This document shows, piece by piece, positions 48,684-60,412 of a stretch of DNA of 64,000 nucleotides. Position numbers and translations under genes: made by a program. Origin of the DNA: Platerodrilus igneus (lineage: Eukaryota > Arthropoda > Insecta > Coleoptera > Lycidae); the NCBI GenBank assembly GCA_036346225.1, contig JARFIW010000453.1, forward strand, positions 62,001 through 126,000. The letters are read 5' to 3'. Under the pieces are notes generated by a model. That model ran no database searches. It saw only the letters and a list, made by a program, of their open reading frames with translations, and was not told the origin of the DNA. Within the stretch, counting starts at the first letter, position 1, and the number at the start of each line of letters is the position of its first letter.

Positions 48684-49683
48684 ATGGAGAAAATGCATAT
48701 TCCGTCATTTGCACTTCAAACAGCATCACCTCATGACTGGCAGAAATGGAAACCGACTCTTGAATTATACTTCATCAGTGAAAAAATAACTGATGCAAAG
48801 GTCAAACAGGCAAAACTTTTACTGTTAGGCGGTTCGGCTCGTCAAGATGTTTATTTTTCCCTACATACAGTTACCGAGTTTTCTAATGGTACGGATGCTT
48901 ACACATACACTTTAGAATATCTGGAGTCAAAAATTGGGCTTAACAGTATAAAGTGGTATGAACGGTATGTTTTAGCTCAAATGCGTCAAGAAAAGAACGA
49001 AAACAATACCACATTTCTTACTCGTATTCGAAAGCAAGTTCAACGGTGTAGTTTTAATGGACCAGCTGTCGACGAAGCTATCCAAGATCAGTTAATAAAT
49101 GGTATTTCATTCAATGAACTCCGTTCCGGCTAATGAAAAACAAAACTTTGACCTTGGGCAAGGCTGAAAGGCTTGCACGTACATTTGACACTGTGTTAAC
49201 ACTAGCTCGAATAATGGCTAATAACTTTTTTCTGGTAGTTCACCATTTTCTACAAATTCGACTTCCGTGTGCAGAACTACAGAACGGCATAGGAAGAAGA
49301 AGATGGGAGAGAAGGTAAATTTAGTTAAGGCTAGGCAAAATAAAGTTACATCTAGTAAATAGAAAACACAAATATGCATTTGCTGTGGAACTGAGGATCA
49401 TGTTCCGAAAGACAGTAGGTGTGCGACGCTTAACGTTGTGTGTAATAAATGCAAGAAAGCTGGTCATTTTGCACGTATGTGTCGCTTAAGCGGTAATTCA
49501 AATTTGGGCACAGGTAAAAGAGTGACTGTCAAGCAAGTGACAGATAAATCCATTTTTTACGTACTTGACTCTGAAACTGGTAGTCAACCCGAAGAAATAG
49601 TTGCATGTAAACTCGTAAGAGTAGCACATTCTGCATTTGTGGATTCTGGTGCACTACATACCATGATGTCGAAAGAGAACTAG
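48684..49683 (+). pseudogene. gypsy gag and protease, K02A2.6-like lineage, cut off after the protease
   Basis: Gag begins MHIPSFALQTASPHDWQKWK (Met at 48684, or 48666) and is open to a stop at 49131. Frames then shift. A nucleocapsid with two zinc knuckles is readable at 49378-49490 (CICCGTEDHV, then CNKCKKAGHFARMC). The next segment has the protease box AFVDSGALHTMMSKE, D-S-G intact, near 49640. Directly after, the sequence passes into a tandem repeat, so RT and later parts of this element are missing. The neighbouring pol at 50.8 kb has its own protease tail and belongs to a different lineage. Confidence 0.8.
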
Positions 49684-49786
49684 GAAAACCTGCGTCTAAA
49701 TAGCTTACAATAGTAGTACCCAGAACTTCTTTTTCACACACATTCTGGATCAAATAGTTTTCTTTAACTAGCCATTTCATCTTTCG

Positions 49787-50490
49787 AGATAAATCTATCT
49801 TGCTTGGTGCCAATTAATATTAGATCCTTCTCAGCTACTTAAATTTCTAAGAATTATTTAGATAGCATCACTCCCTAAGGCGGTACCTCAATTTTACGAT
49901 TATTTTACCGGCAGCGATTTTTGACCGTCCTTATAAATTTTTTAACCATGCGACACATCAAGATAGTCTAGAATTTTACCCAAAATTCGTATCTGCAAAC
50001 ATATAAAATCCAACCACCCCTTACCGTTTTACACACATACCTCTAGCGAACATATAAAAGATTATTTTTGTTTCTTTTAAGATAAATATATCTTATTTAG
50101 TGTCAATTAATATTAGATTTTTCTCAGCTACCCGAATTTCTACGAATTTTTTAGATGGCATCACTCCCTAAAGCGGTACCCTAATTTTAAGATTATTTAC
50201 CGGCAGCGATTTCTGATCGTCCTTATAAATTTTTTAACCATGCGATACATCAGGATAGTCTAGAATTTTACGCAGAATTCAAATCTGCAAACAGATTTAA
50301 AATCCGACCACCTCTTACCGTTTTACACACATACCTCTAGCGAACATATAAAAGATTATTTTTGTTTCTTTTGAGATAAATATATCTTGTTTGGTACCAA
50401 CTAATATTATATTTTTCTAGGGAGTCCAAATCTGTAAATAGATTTTAAATAGGACCACCCCTTACAAAGTTACACTTTTAAAGGTCACAA
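49787..50490. repeat. 293-bp tandem repeat, about 2.4 units
   Basis: tctcagctac recurs at 49829 and 50122. The unit runs through gataaat-tatctt, ctccctaa-gcggtacc, accggcagcgattt, gaccaccc and acacatacctctagcgaaca. A third, partial unit begins near 50395 and breaks off. It is non-coding. Confidence 0.88.
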
Positions 50491-50769
50491 ACCTCTAAAT
50501 TTTTGCTCATCTATATTTAACTTCATCTTTAAAACATTTTTTTTGCTATCCAAGACAAATGCTTTAACCAACCATTTCCTGACAATCTAAAACCGCCGGA
50601 ATTATAGAAATAAACCCTTTATAAGTCATAAGTATTTGATATTTAAAACCATTTTCAGACAGTAATGTTCTGTTTTTAGAATAATGTAAAACATTCCAAT
50701 GTAATGTGTTTTTAATATATAAATGGGAAGTTCGGAAGAAAAGGAAGAAAATTTGAGTAGAATTACTTG
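50491..50769. other. Spacer between the tandem repeat and gypsy pol
   Basis: AT-rich; no feature recognised. Confidence 0.4.
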
Positions 50770-53578
50770 AACGTGACGTTTCATTTTTAATTGTCGCTAC
50801 ATTAGCTTATCCTTTCCTACTAGGTGTGGATTTTTGTAAACTTTTTAATCTGTCGCTTTATTTCCAGGATTTTTCATAGCAAACTTCTCTTAAAACAAAT
50901 TCCTGTGCATCTACAGGAATATCTAACAAAATTTCTTTTACTGATTCCCAAAATGTAATTCTTAACTCTACAATCGACAAATTTCGTAAACTTAATACCT
51001 CTGAACTTGGTTGCGTTACTACTGCAACACATGTTATCTCTACAGGTGATGCCCTCCCTTTTATGCAACGTCAATATCCCTTATCACATGCATTACAAAA
51101 GCATTTGCATGCTGAAATAGATAAAATGTTAGAATCTGGTGTTATCTCTCCCTCAAATTCACCCTGGACGTCTCCTGTATTATTGGTTCGTAAGAAGAAT
51201 GACGAATGGCGTGTTTGTTTTGATGGCAGAAAGTTGAATTCTGTGACTGTTTCTGACGCTTACCCTCTACCTAGAACTGACTCTATTTTAAGCTGGCTTC
51301 GAAACGCAAAATTTATCTCATCTATCGATCTTAGACAAGCTTTTTATCAGATACCTCTCGACCTATCATCTCGTTAAAAAACTGCTTTTTGTGTTCCAGG
51401 CCGAGGTCTTTTCGAGTATAATTTTTTGCTATTTGGTCTCTGTAACGCACCACAAAACTTACAACGCACTATGGATCAAACGTTAGGTCCTATCTTACAT
51501 CAGGAACGTGCCTTTGTATTTTTGGATGATATTTTAGTTATCTCAAGTTCCTTTGATGAGCATATCGCCACATTAAATAAGGTTGCAGAACGTTTAAACG
51601 CAGCAGGTTTTAAGATAAACTGGGAAAAGTGTCAATTTTGTTGTTCGTCCCTTACATTTCTTGGTTTTATTATCGATGGAACTAGCCTACGAGCAGATCC
51701 GGCTAAAGTCGATGCTATTACTAAATTCAAAACACCTAAAACTGTTACCGAAATCAAACGTTTAATTGGAATGATTAGCTACTATCGCATCTTTCTACCC
51801 AACCTTTCAACTATATCTGCACCCATTACCGCTTTAATTAAAAATAAAAAGAAATCCCAAACTATCGAGTGGAATTTAGAATCTCAACAGGCTTTCGAAC
51901 AAATTAAAACATTAATCACTTCAGCACCTATCTTAATTTCACCCAATTTCGATGAAAAGTTTTATATACAAACCGATGCCTTACTTACTGGTTTAGGTGC
52001 AATGTTGTTCGAGGTAAGCAATGGTTTAGAGCATCCAATCGCTTGTGCAAGTCGCGCCTTAACTTCTGCCGTACAAAAATATTCAGCTACCGAACGAGAA
52101 TTATTGGGCGTTATCTTTGGCATCGAGAAATTTAGAGAATACGTTGAAGGTACACATTTTACCGTAATTACTGATTGTGCAGCCCTCACTTGGCTTAATA
52201 ACTTAAAACAACCCGCAGGTCGTTTGACAAGATGGAACTTGCGTATCTCTCAATTCACTTTTGATGTTAGGCATAGCCCTGGCAAATTAAATATCGTACC
52301 TGATGCCTTATCTCGTGATGTTGTCTGTCTTAACATTCCAAATTTAATTCCTGATACCTGGTATCTTAATATGATTAAAAAAGTTTCTGACAATCCCAAT
52401 AAATTTCCTACCTTTGCGTAACTAATAATAGACTATATAAATGTGTATCTTCTTCTCCACATAAAATATCTAATATTCCTGAATGGAAACTTGTCGTCCC
52501 AACAGCTAACCGCAGTGAGGTGCTTAAATTATGTCACGATGATCCCATAGCTGCGCACCTTGGTGTTACAAAAACTCTCGCTAAAATATCTGAATTATAT
52601 TACTGGCCCACACTAAAGCAATCTGTTTGTCGCTATATTAAGAACTGTAAAATTTGTGGTTCTCATAAGAGTTCGCAAGACGCTCGTCCTGGTTTAATGG
52701 GTAACTTTAAACGTGTATCTTATCCCTTTCAATTAATTTTGCTTGACTTATTAGGACCTCTCCCCCGATCGAAAAAAGGTAACCAATATCTTTTAGTTGT
52801 CACCGATTGGTTTTCTAAATTTGTTATGGTGCAACCCTTACGTAAAGCTACATCTGCTGCTATAATTAAATTCCTAGAACAAAATGTATTTCTTATCTTT
52901 GGTGTCCCTCAGATTATCCTTTGTGACAATGGGGCACAATTTATCTCTAAAGATTTTCAGAATTTCTTTAAAAGTTACAAGGTACAAAAAATTTGGTTTA
53001 ACGCAAAATACCATCCCCAAGTAAACCCTACCGAAAGAGTAAATAGAGTTTTAGTTACCGCTATCTCTTTTTATATTGATTCAGACCATACTACATGGGA
53101 TGAACATATTTTTAAAATTGCTCAAGCTTTGCGGACATCTAAACACGAAGCAACCCAATTCACTCCGTCATTTCTTGTTTTTGGAAGATATACCCCAATC
53201 GATGGGAGTTGCTATGGTTTAGTGCCTGACGATACTAACGTAATTGAATTTGACGATTAAGTACGCTGGGACAAAGACCAACAATCATTACCTTCTATCT
53301 TTGACGACGTTAGAAAAAATTTGTTAAAAGCTTACGAAAAGAGCAAGGACCATTATAACTTACGTAAACGAAATATTTCCTTCGCCTTGGGCGAACAAGT
53401 TTATCGGATGCATCTAAGAAATTTTCCTCAAAATTAGCCCCTAAATTCATCCTTTATAAGGTCGTTCGTGTCATTAGTTCCCTTATCTACGAACTTCAAG
53501 ATGCTGAAGGAAAACGCCAAGGCAGGTGGCATATTAAAGACCTTAAACCATTCTCTGCTGACCCTAATGCTACCTAAG
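50770..53578 (+). pseudogene. gypsy pol, Mdg3-like, nearly complete
   Basis: It runs from the protease tail (VSFLIVATLAYPFLLGVDF, about 50775) to the integrase end. RT: open from 51063, in-frame TAA at 51375-51377, then open again to 52421. It has LRQAFYQIPL, LFGLCNAPQNLQRTMD and catalytic FVFLDDILVIS. RNase H: FYIQTDALLTGLGAMLFE and ELLGVIFGIEKFREY. Integrase is shifted (about 52430-53260): zinc region CHDDPIAAHLG...CKICG, core D in LILLDLLGPL, D in LCDNGAQF, E in VNPTERVNRVL, so all three catalytic residues are present. A TAA at 53258-53260 precedes VRWDKDQQSLP and the tail. No Mdg3-type gag or 5' LTR is found upstream. Confidence 0.9.
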
Positions 53579-54389
53579 TTTTTCACGTTCCATTCTCCTC
53601 ACAATTTGCCTAATATTTTTGTTCTCACCATCAATTAGTAACTTTAATTGCTTATTTCCTCTCTTGTACTGTGTATATTTCTTACACGTTTAACTTTACT
53701 TACCCTAAATTAGCTATCTTTTTCCTTTTGGTTGACTTTTCCTTGACCATACCGTTACTTATATATCACTTCATTCTCTACACCCCCCAATATAACTCTG
53801 TTGTTTCATTTAATTAATCCTAGAACTTTTCCTACAGCATATTATTTGGTTTTTAGTATTTTTCCTTACGTCATTTAATTTTGTGTAGTAATTGTAGTAA
53901 CTTTGGTTGTAATAACTCATTGAATTTTTATTATTAGTTTTAGCTGATGTTAGAGTGGGTGTTTTTTTTCTTTGGGCTCACATAGGACACGCGCGATCTA
54001 TGCCATTGAAAGAAATAGTTCATATTCGCAGTTGCAAAAAACTAGGATTGTCTATTTCATGTGTTTTTCCTCTGAATTATTGCAGTCGCCCACATTTAAC
54101 TTTAACATTATTTCTTTCTTTTTCTACTAAATCAACATAACTTATAAACATTTTTTTTCATTGTTTTTTGTTGAACTTCATGGTGAGACGCTATTGCTTC
54201 TTATTGATATCTTATTAAATTCTCGGTTGTTTTAGCATATGGAGACAGTGTACCTGTATTTAACTGCTTATAAATAGGCATTTTTGTGTGTTTAGGGTGC
54301 TACCGTTTAGAAAAACTACCTTAAAACAGTTTGTTTTCGTGTGTTTGTATCTGTAATGATACTTTTGAGTTGTTGTGTCAACTTTTGTC
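53579..54389 (+). other. 3' region of the Mdg3-like element
   Basis: T- and pyrimidine-rich, without coding sequence. It probably includes the end of the internal region and the start of the 3' LTR; no boundary could be set. Confidence 0.45.
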
Positions 54390-54985
54390 TGACTTTCTTA
54401 TCGTAGTGGATGCACTCGTCAGGAAAATGATCGTACTAGTTCTCTTAAGAGTCTAGTGAATTGTTAACGTATGATACCCTATATTGTCGGATTAATATCG
54501 CAGGTGGTCCTTCAGACTGCGCTGTGTTTTAATAGGGACAACTCTCTACCTTCTCTCGGACACTTGTCCAAAAACTCTACTTTTTCTTATCCGGCTGTCT
54601 CCGTTTATGCCTTATTCTTCTTTCGGTGGACCTGTTCTTGTCCCGGAACACCCGTCTGCCACATAAGAGTGACGTTCCCTCATTCCGGGCTGCTGGCCAC
54701 ATTGGCTGGTTGAGTAGCGCTTTGCTATTCACCTTTTTCTGTCTCTTTTGCTCAATGCGAACCCTTCCTCTACTTTCTTCTGCCCGGAAGTGCCTCTTAT
54801 GCATTCCAAATAACCACCTCCTTCTTTTTACCGTTCCTGTTTCTCTGCCTTTTCATTTCCGTTAGTCACCGTGTGGTTGCGCGGGAGGTTTTCACAGACA
54901 CCTGGACCCCGTCTCTGGGAATCTTTCGTGGGGTCATGCGGTGCCGCTGTCAGCGCATGGGCACTGGCAGTGAAGCTATGTATGA
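54390..54985 (+). repeat. LTR-like repeat shared with 15284-15795
   Basis: See the entry at 15284. Here it lies about 0.8 kb downstream of the integrase end, in the sense orientation. A short ORF on the opposite strand is a by-product. Its presence beside both copies of the family supports an LTR or 3' UTR origin. Confidence 0.6.
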
Positions 54986-55204
54986 GTGTGTGAATGTGTG
55001 AGTGGATGAGTTTATATATCGTTATATATCGTGTGGGTATCGGGTGATTATATCACCGATATCAATTAACGCCGGGTGCAGGGATGCACCCAAATGCCTT
55101 TGCCGGTCCCTCGTGCCGTTTCTTGTAAACGGACCTGCTTCACAGGTCGCTCTTTCTAGAGGGTACAAGAAAATGCCCATTTAACGGCTCGACGGAGTCA
55201 TTCT
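54986..55204. other. Spacer before the minisatellite
   Basis: It contains gtgtgaatgtgtgagtgg and tatatcgttatatatcg short repeats and no gene. Confidence 0.4.
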
Positions 55205-55612
55205 ATCGTTATCTTATCTATTATCTTTGGTAATAACTAGGTTAATATCTTTATCTTATTTATTATCTTAGATAATACCCTTAGTTTTAATATCGTTATC
55301 TTACCGATTACCTATAATAATAACTTTAGTTTAATATCGTTATCTTACCGACTACCGTTAGTAATAACTTCGAGATAATTTCACGTTATCTTACCCATTA
55401 TATTTAATAATAACTTTTGTTTAATGTCGCGTTACCTTACCTACTCTCTTTAATAATAACTTTAGCTTAATATCGCGTTATCTTACCTAGTATCTCAAAT
55501 AATAACTAAAGCTTAATATCGTTATCCTATCCATTACCTTTGATGATAACAATTTAAGCTCATTAACGTTATCTTATCTACTATCTTTAACAACAATTTT
55601 AGATCTTGTCTT
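55205..55612. repeat. 45-bp minisatellite, about 9 units
   Basis: cgttatcttaYc...ataataactttagtttaatat recurs, with gttatctt-like starts at 55209, 55250, 55295, 55339, 55385, 55431, 55477, 55521 and 55568. Spacing is 41-47 bp. Confidence 0.85.
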
Positions 55613-56844
55613 ATCTTTTTATCTTCCTAACGTTTGGTATTTATGACCAGACGTGGGAATTATTTTTCTTGAAATTTAAGTGAAAAAGCTAACCTGATGT
55701 AGAAATGTAATTTGTTAGGTTAGCGATATAAGGATTTAGTAGGGTGGTACTTTTGGTAAATTTGTTGATTCACAACCATGTCGTGGACAAGTTTTGATGT
55801 GTATCGTTAGTAAACCAAAGTACCAGTAACAAAATTTGCTAGAGTGTAAAGTGACGCACTCTCATGAACATTTTTAAATTTGGGCACTTTTTGCCAACAA
55901 AGAACAGTTTTGATGCAACGCTCATGTGTGTTTGCACGTAAAAACTTTAATGTTAGCTTTAGTTTAGATAGGTTAGGCGACTTGTCGCATTCGTTTTAAT
56001 TTAAGTAGTGTTTCATGCTCCTCGACAAATTTGTGCTGTCGATTATTAGTGTAGTCAAAAACAAAGGGGCTACATTTTCCGTTTCCTGGTACTTCGGTAG
56101 ACGTGTTATCGGTCGAAAAAACCAGGTGGCGCCTTATATAAACATTTTGTAGGTTTTAAGTTAGGATTTATGTAGGGTAGTTAGGACTTAGATTTTAAGC
56201 TGTTACTGTGCTAACAGACTTTATCTTTTTTAAGCTTTTTCTTTTGTGGCTTTGTCGCGATTGTTACGTGCCAAATTGGCACTAAACATTGTTTTAGTTT
56301 AATTTGACGTGCGGAAGTTTCGCGCCACAAATTCAAAAGACTAGGCGTGTATTTACGTCACGTCACAGTGCGTTTGCGCCAGATCGCGCGACGCGAGTAG
56401 AGTAGGGACAAATAGGGAAGAAGTTTCCGTGAGACGCTTTAACGTGGCTTTTGCCTGGGACTTCAAGAAGTGTGGTCGTGTTAGGTATCGTATCGTGCCT
56501 TTATCTTGTATCTATGTAGATTTCCTTGCCTTGTTTAACTGTTTGTCGCTCCTATACTTGGTTTTCCCTGTTTATTCTCTACATAGGTAGGAGACAATTT
56601 GAAGCCGCCTAGGGCAACCGAGTTCACGACCCTAGAACGAGCCGGATGTCCATGCTCCGCCAACAGCACCGGAGCAGTCACCATCTTTAACTGCCTTAAA
56701 AGGACCATCAGTAGCCCTGATGGAATTCAACAGAAGCCATCTTTAACTCAACCCCGCAGGACGTCGGATTTCTTATGTAAGTAAACTATTGTCTTGAATT
56801 TATATTTTCCGATAATTGCGTATTAAATTTGTGCATTGGTGACG
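55613..56844. other. Unassigned; possible LTR material
   Basis: It has tatataaac (about 56135), a perfect inverted repeat gtgccaaattggcac (56268-56282) after tgttac, and a C-rich block (56590-56776) with a 61-codon open frame bounded by an AG and a GTAAGT. This could be LTR and leader of another element, or an isolated exon-like sequence. I cannot decide. Confidence 0.3.
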
Positions 56845-57290
56845 TCATTGACAGATGGGCGCGCCAAAATCTGTACTTGCAATACAGTAGGACTTAGCCC
56901 TACGACCAACAAACTCTAACACCAAGTCACCGTTAAATTCGTCTTTAAATTTCCCTGCAACTCTTTTGTTCACAAGCGGTATATTGTACTTGTTGTTAGC
57001 CGGATAGTCACAACTATCGAAATGTTCAATGTTTGCGCTAATGTCACTATATATGTCTTCTGTCTCCCCACTGTAAACTAATGAATCGGTATTGGTATAA
57101 AGGAGATGGATTTGGTTACCATACAAAGACCACATCGTACCGTAATGAATTCATACATTAAGGTTTAAGACAAGTTTAAAACCGAGAAGCCGGCATAGAT
57201 TGGTTTGTCGTAAGTAACCTTTACCCGATCCATTTGCACAAGAACCAAATCCTCCCGTAGTATAGTGCAACTATGGAAATTAGGTCTAGC
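56845..57290 (-). pseudogene. DNA polymerase B fragment, lineage different from the one at 39 kb
   Basis: On the minus strand, [20 protein letters not shown] (57260-57200) is followed after a stop and a shift by the open frame 57135-56845. It has IHLLYTNTDSLVYSGET, the palm motif C, where the usual YTDTDS reads YTNTDS, then IEHFDSCDYPANNKYNIP and VAGKFKDEFNGDLVLEFVG. The wording of these blocks differs from the Polinton-type copy at 39.8 kb (LYYDTDSII). Virus-derived or Polinton-related polymerases of insects have this pattern. The first aspartate of motif C is replaced by N, which would abolish catalysis. Confidence 0.8.
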
Positions 57291-57851
57291 GATTAGTTTG
57301 CTCGCGCACAACCAATTACCAGAAGTAGATGAACAAATTTAATTTGTATATGAAACTGTAATAATAATAATAATGCACTTACTCATACACGAACGGTCTT
57401 TGTACTAAAATTTTTGTTTTCGTAAATGTAAAATTATATACAATAGGACTGAACAGAATTAAATCAAAGCACAGTATAACATTTATTAATCTTGAAATAT
57501 GTTTTTTATTGCTTCATAAATAAATACAACATTTTTTGTTTGGCGCATGCTAAATGGTAATCCATATGCAAAAGATAATGACCAAATCCTCCACAACCCA
57601 TCCTTAACGTTTTCAAATTCGAAACGTTAAATTCCTCAATATGAGTGTTGAGTACTCAATTTTATAAAAGCATTTAATTAAATTAATCAGATCAATATAA
57701 AAAAAAATTATTTAAAAAGATACTATAAAACCATTTTTAGATAAGGAATCAAATTAATATAAAAAATTTAAAAAATAGTATTCTTTAAAATACGTTCTGC
57801 TTGGCACAGTTGAGAAAGTTTTTTGAATGCAATAAACAATGGTTAGATTGA
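57291..57851. other. AT-rich spacer
   Basis: No gene or repeat recognised between the polymerase fragment and the next ORF. Confidence 0.4.
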
Positions 57852-58280
57852 CTATCTTTTCGTAACTGCTTGCAAAAATAAATTTAAAAGTTGAGCTGAT
57901 AATTCATTGGTCGCAGGGATTTCCCAGTCTAACCCGTGTACGTGATTTTTACAAAAATCCTTATGCGTTCGAAAATCCTCATCCAAGTTTTCACTTCTTA
58001 ACAGCATATGCAGAATTTCGTGCCATAACTCGTCCGTTCCAACATTCAGTACAGCTATTTCTTTCACAAAAAATTCGCTTGACTTATGCTGGAAGCCCTG
58101 AGTATCCAAAACATACATGTTTTCCTGGTAAAATTTTGATGTAAATTCACCTTGAGCATAGGTGGTCTTACCTACTAGTTTGTCGATACCTAATGGTGCT
58201 CTTACATCACTTGTAACGTCAACACCAGAAAGATCCATCTTTAACTTGTAATTTTGAACAACTCGACGGTACTTTAACAA
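57852..58280 (-). CDS. 142-residue protein of probable mobile or viral origin, function unknown
   Basis: Open from 58280 (Met) to 57852. The segment YVLDTQGFQHKSSEFFVKEI resembles the start of a small protein family I have seen in arthropod genomes with virus-like polymerases, where a D-x-Q-G-F pattern opens what may be an RNase H-like nuclease fold. The end, THKDFCKNHVHGLDWE, fits the same family (N-H-GL-W). Downstream residues are missing, so it is likely truncated. It lies 560 bp upstream of the polymerase B fragment on the same strand, so both may stem from one insertion. Family and function are inference. Confidence 0.5.
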   Translation of the reverse strand: MLKYRRVVQNYKLKMDLSGVDVTSDVRAPLGIDKLVGKTTYAQGEFTSKFYQENMYVLDTQGFQHKSSEFFVKEIAVLNVGTDELWHEILHMLLRSENLDEDFRTHKDFCKNHVHGLDWEIPATNELSAQLLNLFLQAVTKR

Positions 58281-58429
58281 CTAATGCTCTGGAACATGGC
58301 TCTTTCGGTTTCTATGCAGACCGTCAAGCGCGTGCAGTTCCTTATTATGTTAGTCAGTGTTATATGCAAGTCTTGACAGGAAAAGTTCGGATACAAACAA
58401 TTTCTATGATCGCAACGGTGCATTTAGTT

Positions 58430-58565
58430 AAACTGAAAGATTTTCAACTGAGTATTCCTATTGATTCAAGTGTTCTACCATGCATTCAACCCCTTCGTCG
58501 TGTACCTTACAGCTTACGAAAGCGGATTGAAAACCGAATTACAGAACTAATACATCTAAAAATAA
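58430..58565 (+). pseudogene. gypsy pol fragment, region before RT
   Basis: LKDFQLSIPIDSSVLPCIQP followed by LRRVPYSLRKRIENRITEL is the segment just upstream of RT in K02A2.6-like gypsy elements. It ends abruptly against the gag-integrase derivative. It has the same lineage flavour as the gag-protease at 48.7 kb. Confidence 0.7.
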
Positions 58566-58594
58566 ATTTCAATCCGAAACTGAACCGTAATAAC

Positions 58595-60412
58595 TACCAG
58601 CAAGTGGCGTGTATCTTCCATGAACAAGAAATGAGGGAGTGAATTGGGTTGCTACATGTTTAGATGTACGCAGAGCTTAAGCGATTTTAAAGATATTTTC
58701 ATCCCACCTAGTATGGTCTTCAATTGAAATAATAAAAGAGATTACGTTTTTATTAGATCCCTGGGTATGATTTTTTATTTTATTCTATAGAGCAGTCTAT
58801 ATCCATGAGGTAAAAAGTCGCGTTTTAAACAAGTAAGTTCTTCCCAGGTAGAAATTTGGTTTCGTATGTTCCTGTACCAAATCAAAGATGAGCCAGAAAA
58901 TAGTTCCCCTTGCTGAGGCAAATAAATCTTGGTCTGTACAGTTACGTGAGATCTTAAAATCGTTTACGTGGTCCAAAAATGACATTTAAGATATTTGCGA
59001 ATCGAATCCTGAAAAAAAAGTTGCCCATTTATAAACTGGTATAGATTTCAGAGGCAGGGTAGTAGGTTGCTAAATGGTAAGATTAGAAAAAGCAGAAGAC
59101 AAATTTACATCTGAATCCAAGTTAAGTTTTTCGAGAATGACTACTTCAATTAAGAGAACGTCAGATAAGAAAGTTTGCTTGGTTTTATTAGCCTGTACAT
59201 TCTTAAGTAATGATAACAAGTTTAAATGTTGCTTTAAATGTATTATACGAGAGCTGATACGTTTTAATTTTAAATCGGAAGGTATTGGAGTGGTTCGATA
59301 AACAATACTATTAATGTCATCTAGAGATTCTTTGATCTAGAGAACATTTTGTTTTAGGTCTGAAGGTAATGTACGAGAAATTAGTTGTCCGTCAGCATCC
59401 TGTGCTAGTACAGCTAATTGCAAACTCCTGTCGTTCTGGTTAGACTATGGTTGAATACCTCGTGATTGAAGTTCGAAGCTAGTTTTAAGAGATTTAAGGT
59501 GTAATGAATTCATCGTGCTACTGTATTTAGGAAATAAATATACCAAGATAAGTTTAAAGCAAATAGACAAAAATAGTTTCTAAGGAAATAAATTAAATTT
59601 TTTTTTAAAAAAAGAAATCCGTAAAATTGAGTTATTTATTCAAATTATAAGGAAAGATTTAATAAGTGCCAGATAGAGGTAATATAGTAGTGATACTAGA
59701 AATTTAGAACTGAAAAAACAAGTTTTAATATTCTAAAAAATCAAATGAAGGTAGGTATTCAACCAAACAGTGCGGTTTTAAAAATTTTAATATGAGAAAT
59801 GACAAATAAAGCAATTAAAATGATAAAGTATCTATAAATATAAAACAATACTTACTGAAGAAGTAATCTATATTCAAAGAAACATATTTCAGTTACAAAT
59901 TAAGTAAAGTTAGGTAGTGACTACCAAACATATTTCAAATATAATTGACACTGTTTTTGTAAAGAAATTAAAATTGCATTAATTTCAAAATTACATGATC
60001 AAGGTAAGTAAAAAGTAAACAAATAATTATTTAAAACAACAGTTACAACAACAGTTCAATTGACATAAAGCTAATGGCAAGACTGCCAACAAAATGAGGG
60101 GTTGATATAACTAGAGGTAACTATAATTTGATGTTTGCCAAATTAAATTTTAAAAGTCACTAGAATTCAAATCTTTTAATTACTAATAATTAAGTGAAGA
60201 AACCAATTTTTCAAAAAGTATTATTTTAAGAGGTATTAACTTACAAGTTATAATGAAGATTAGTTATAAACGGATTTTAAATTTCAACATAACACGCAAA
60301 GGCGCCATTGTTATCATTTGGCGGCAGCTCTAACGTCGTTATATAACCTATACAGACCACGATTTTACCGGGTGATGCAATCGCAATGTCTATGTCAATT
60401 TAGATGCACATA
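58595..60412 (-). mobile_element. Gypsy (Mdg3-like) gag-integrase derivative, copy 2
   Basis: About 1.8 kb matches 17948-19757. Gag starts at about 59511 (MNSLHLKSL) and has the same stops as copy 1 plus one of its own (GIQP stop). The gag-to-integrase junction lies at 58734-58743 with the same bases. The integrase tail is cut at the GRY segment near 58600 by the gypsy fragment at 58430. The right end matches copy 1 through gatgcacat at 60412. Confidence 0.85.

Noticed and set aside
56599..56784. Possible isolated exon with AG before and GTAAGT after
   Set aside because: No neighbouring exons or recognisable protein; the surroundings look like LTR or leader DNA.
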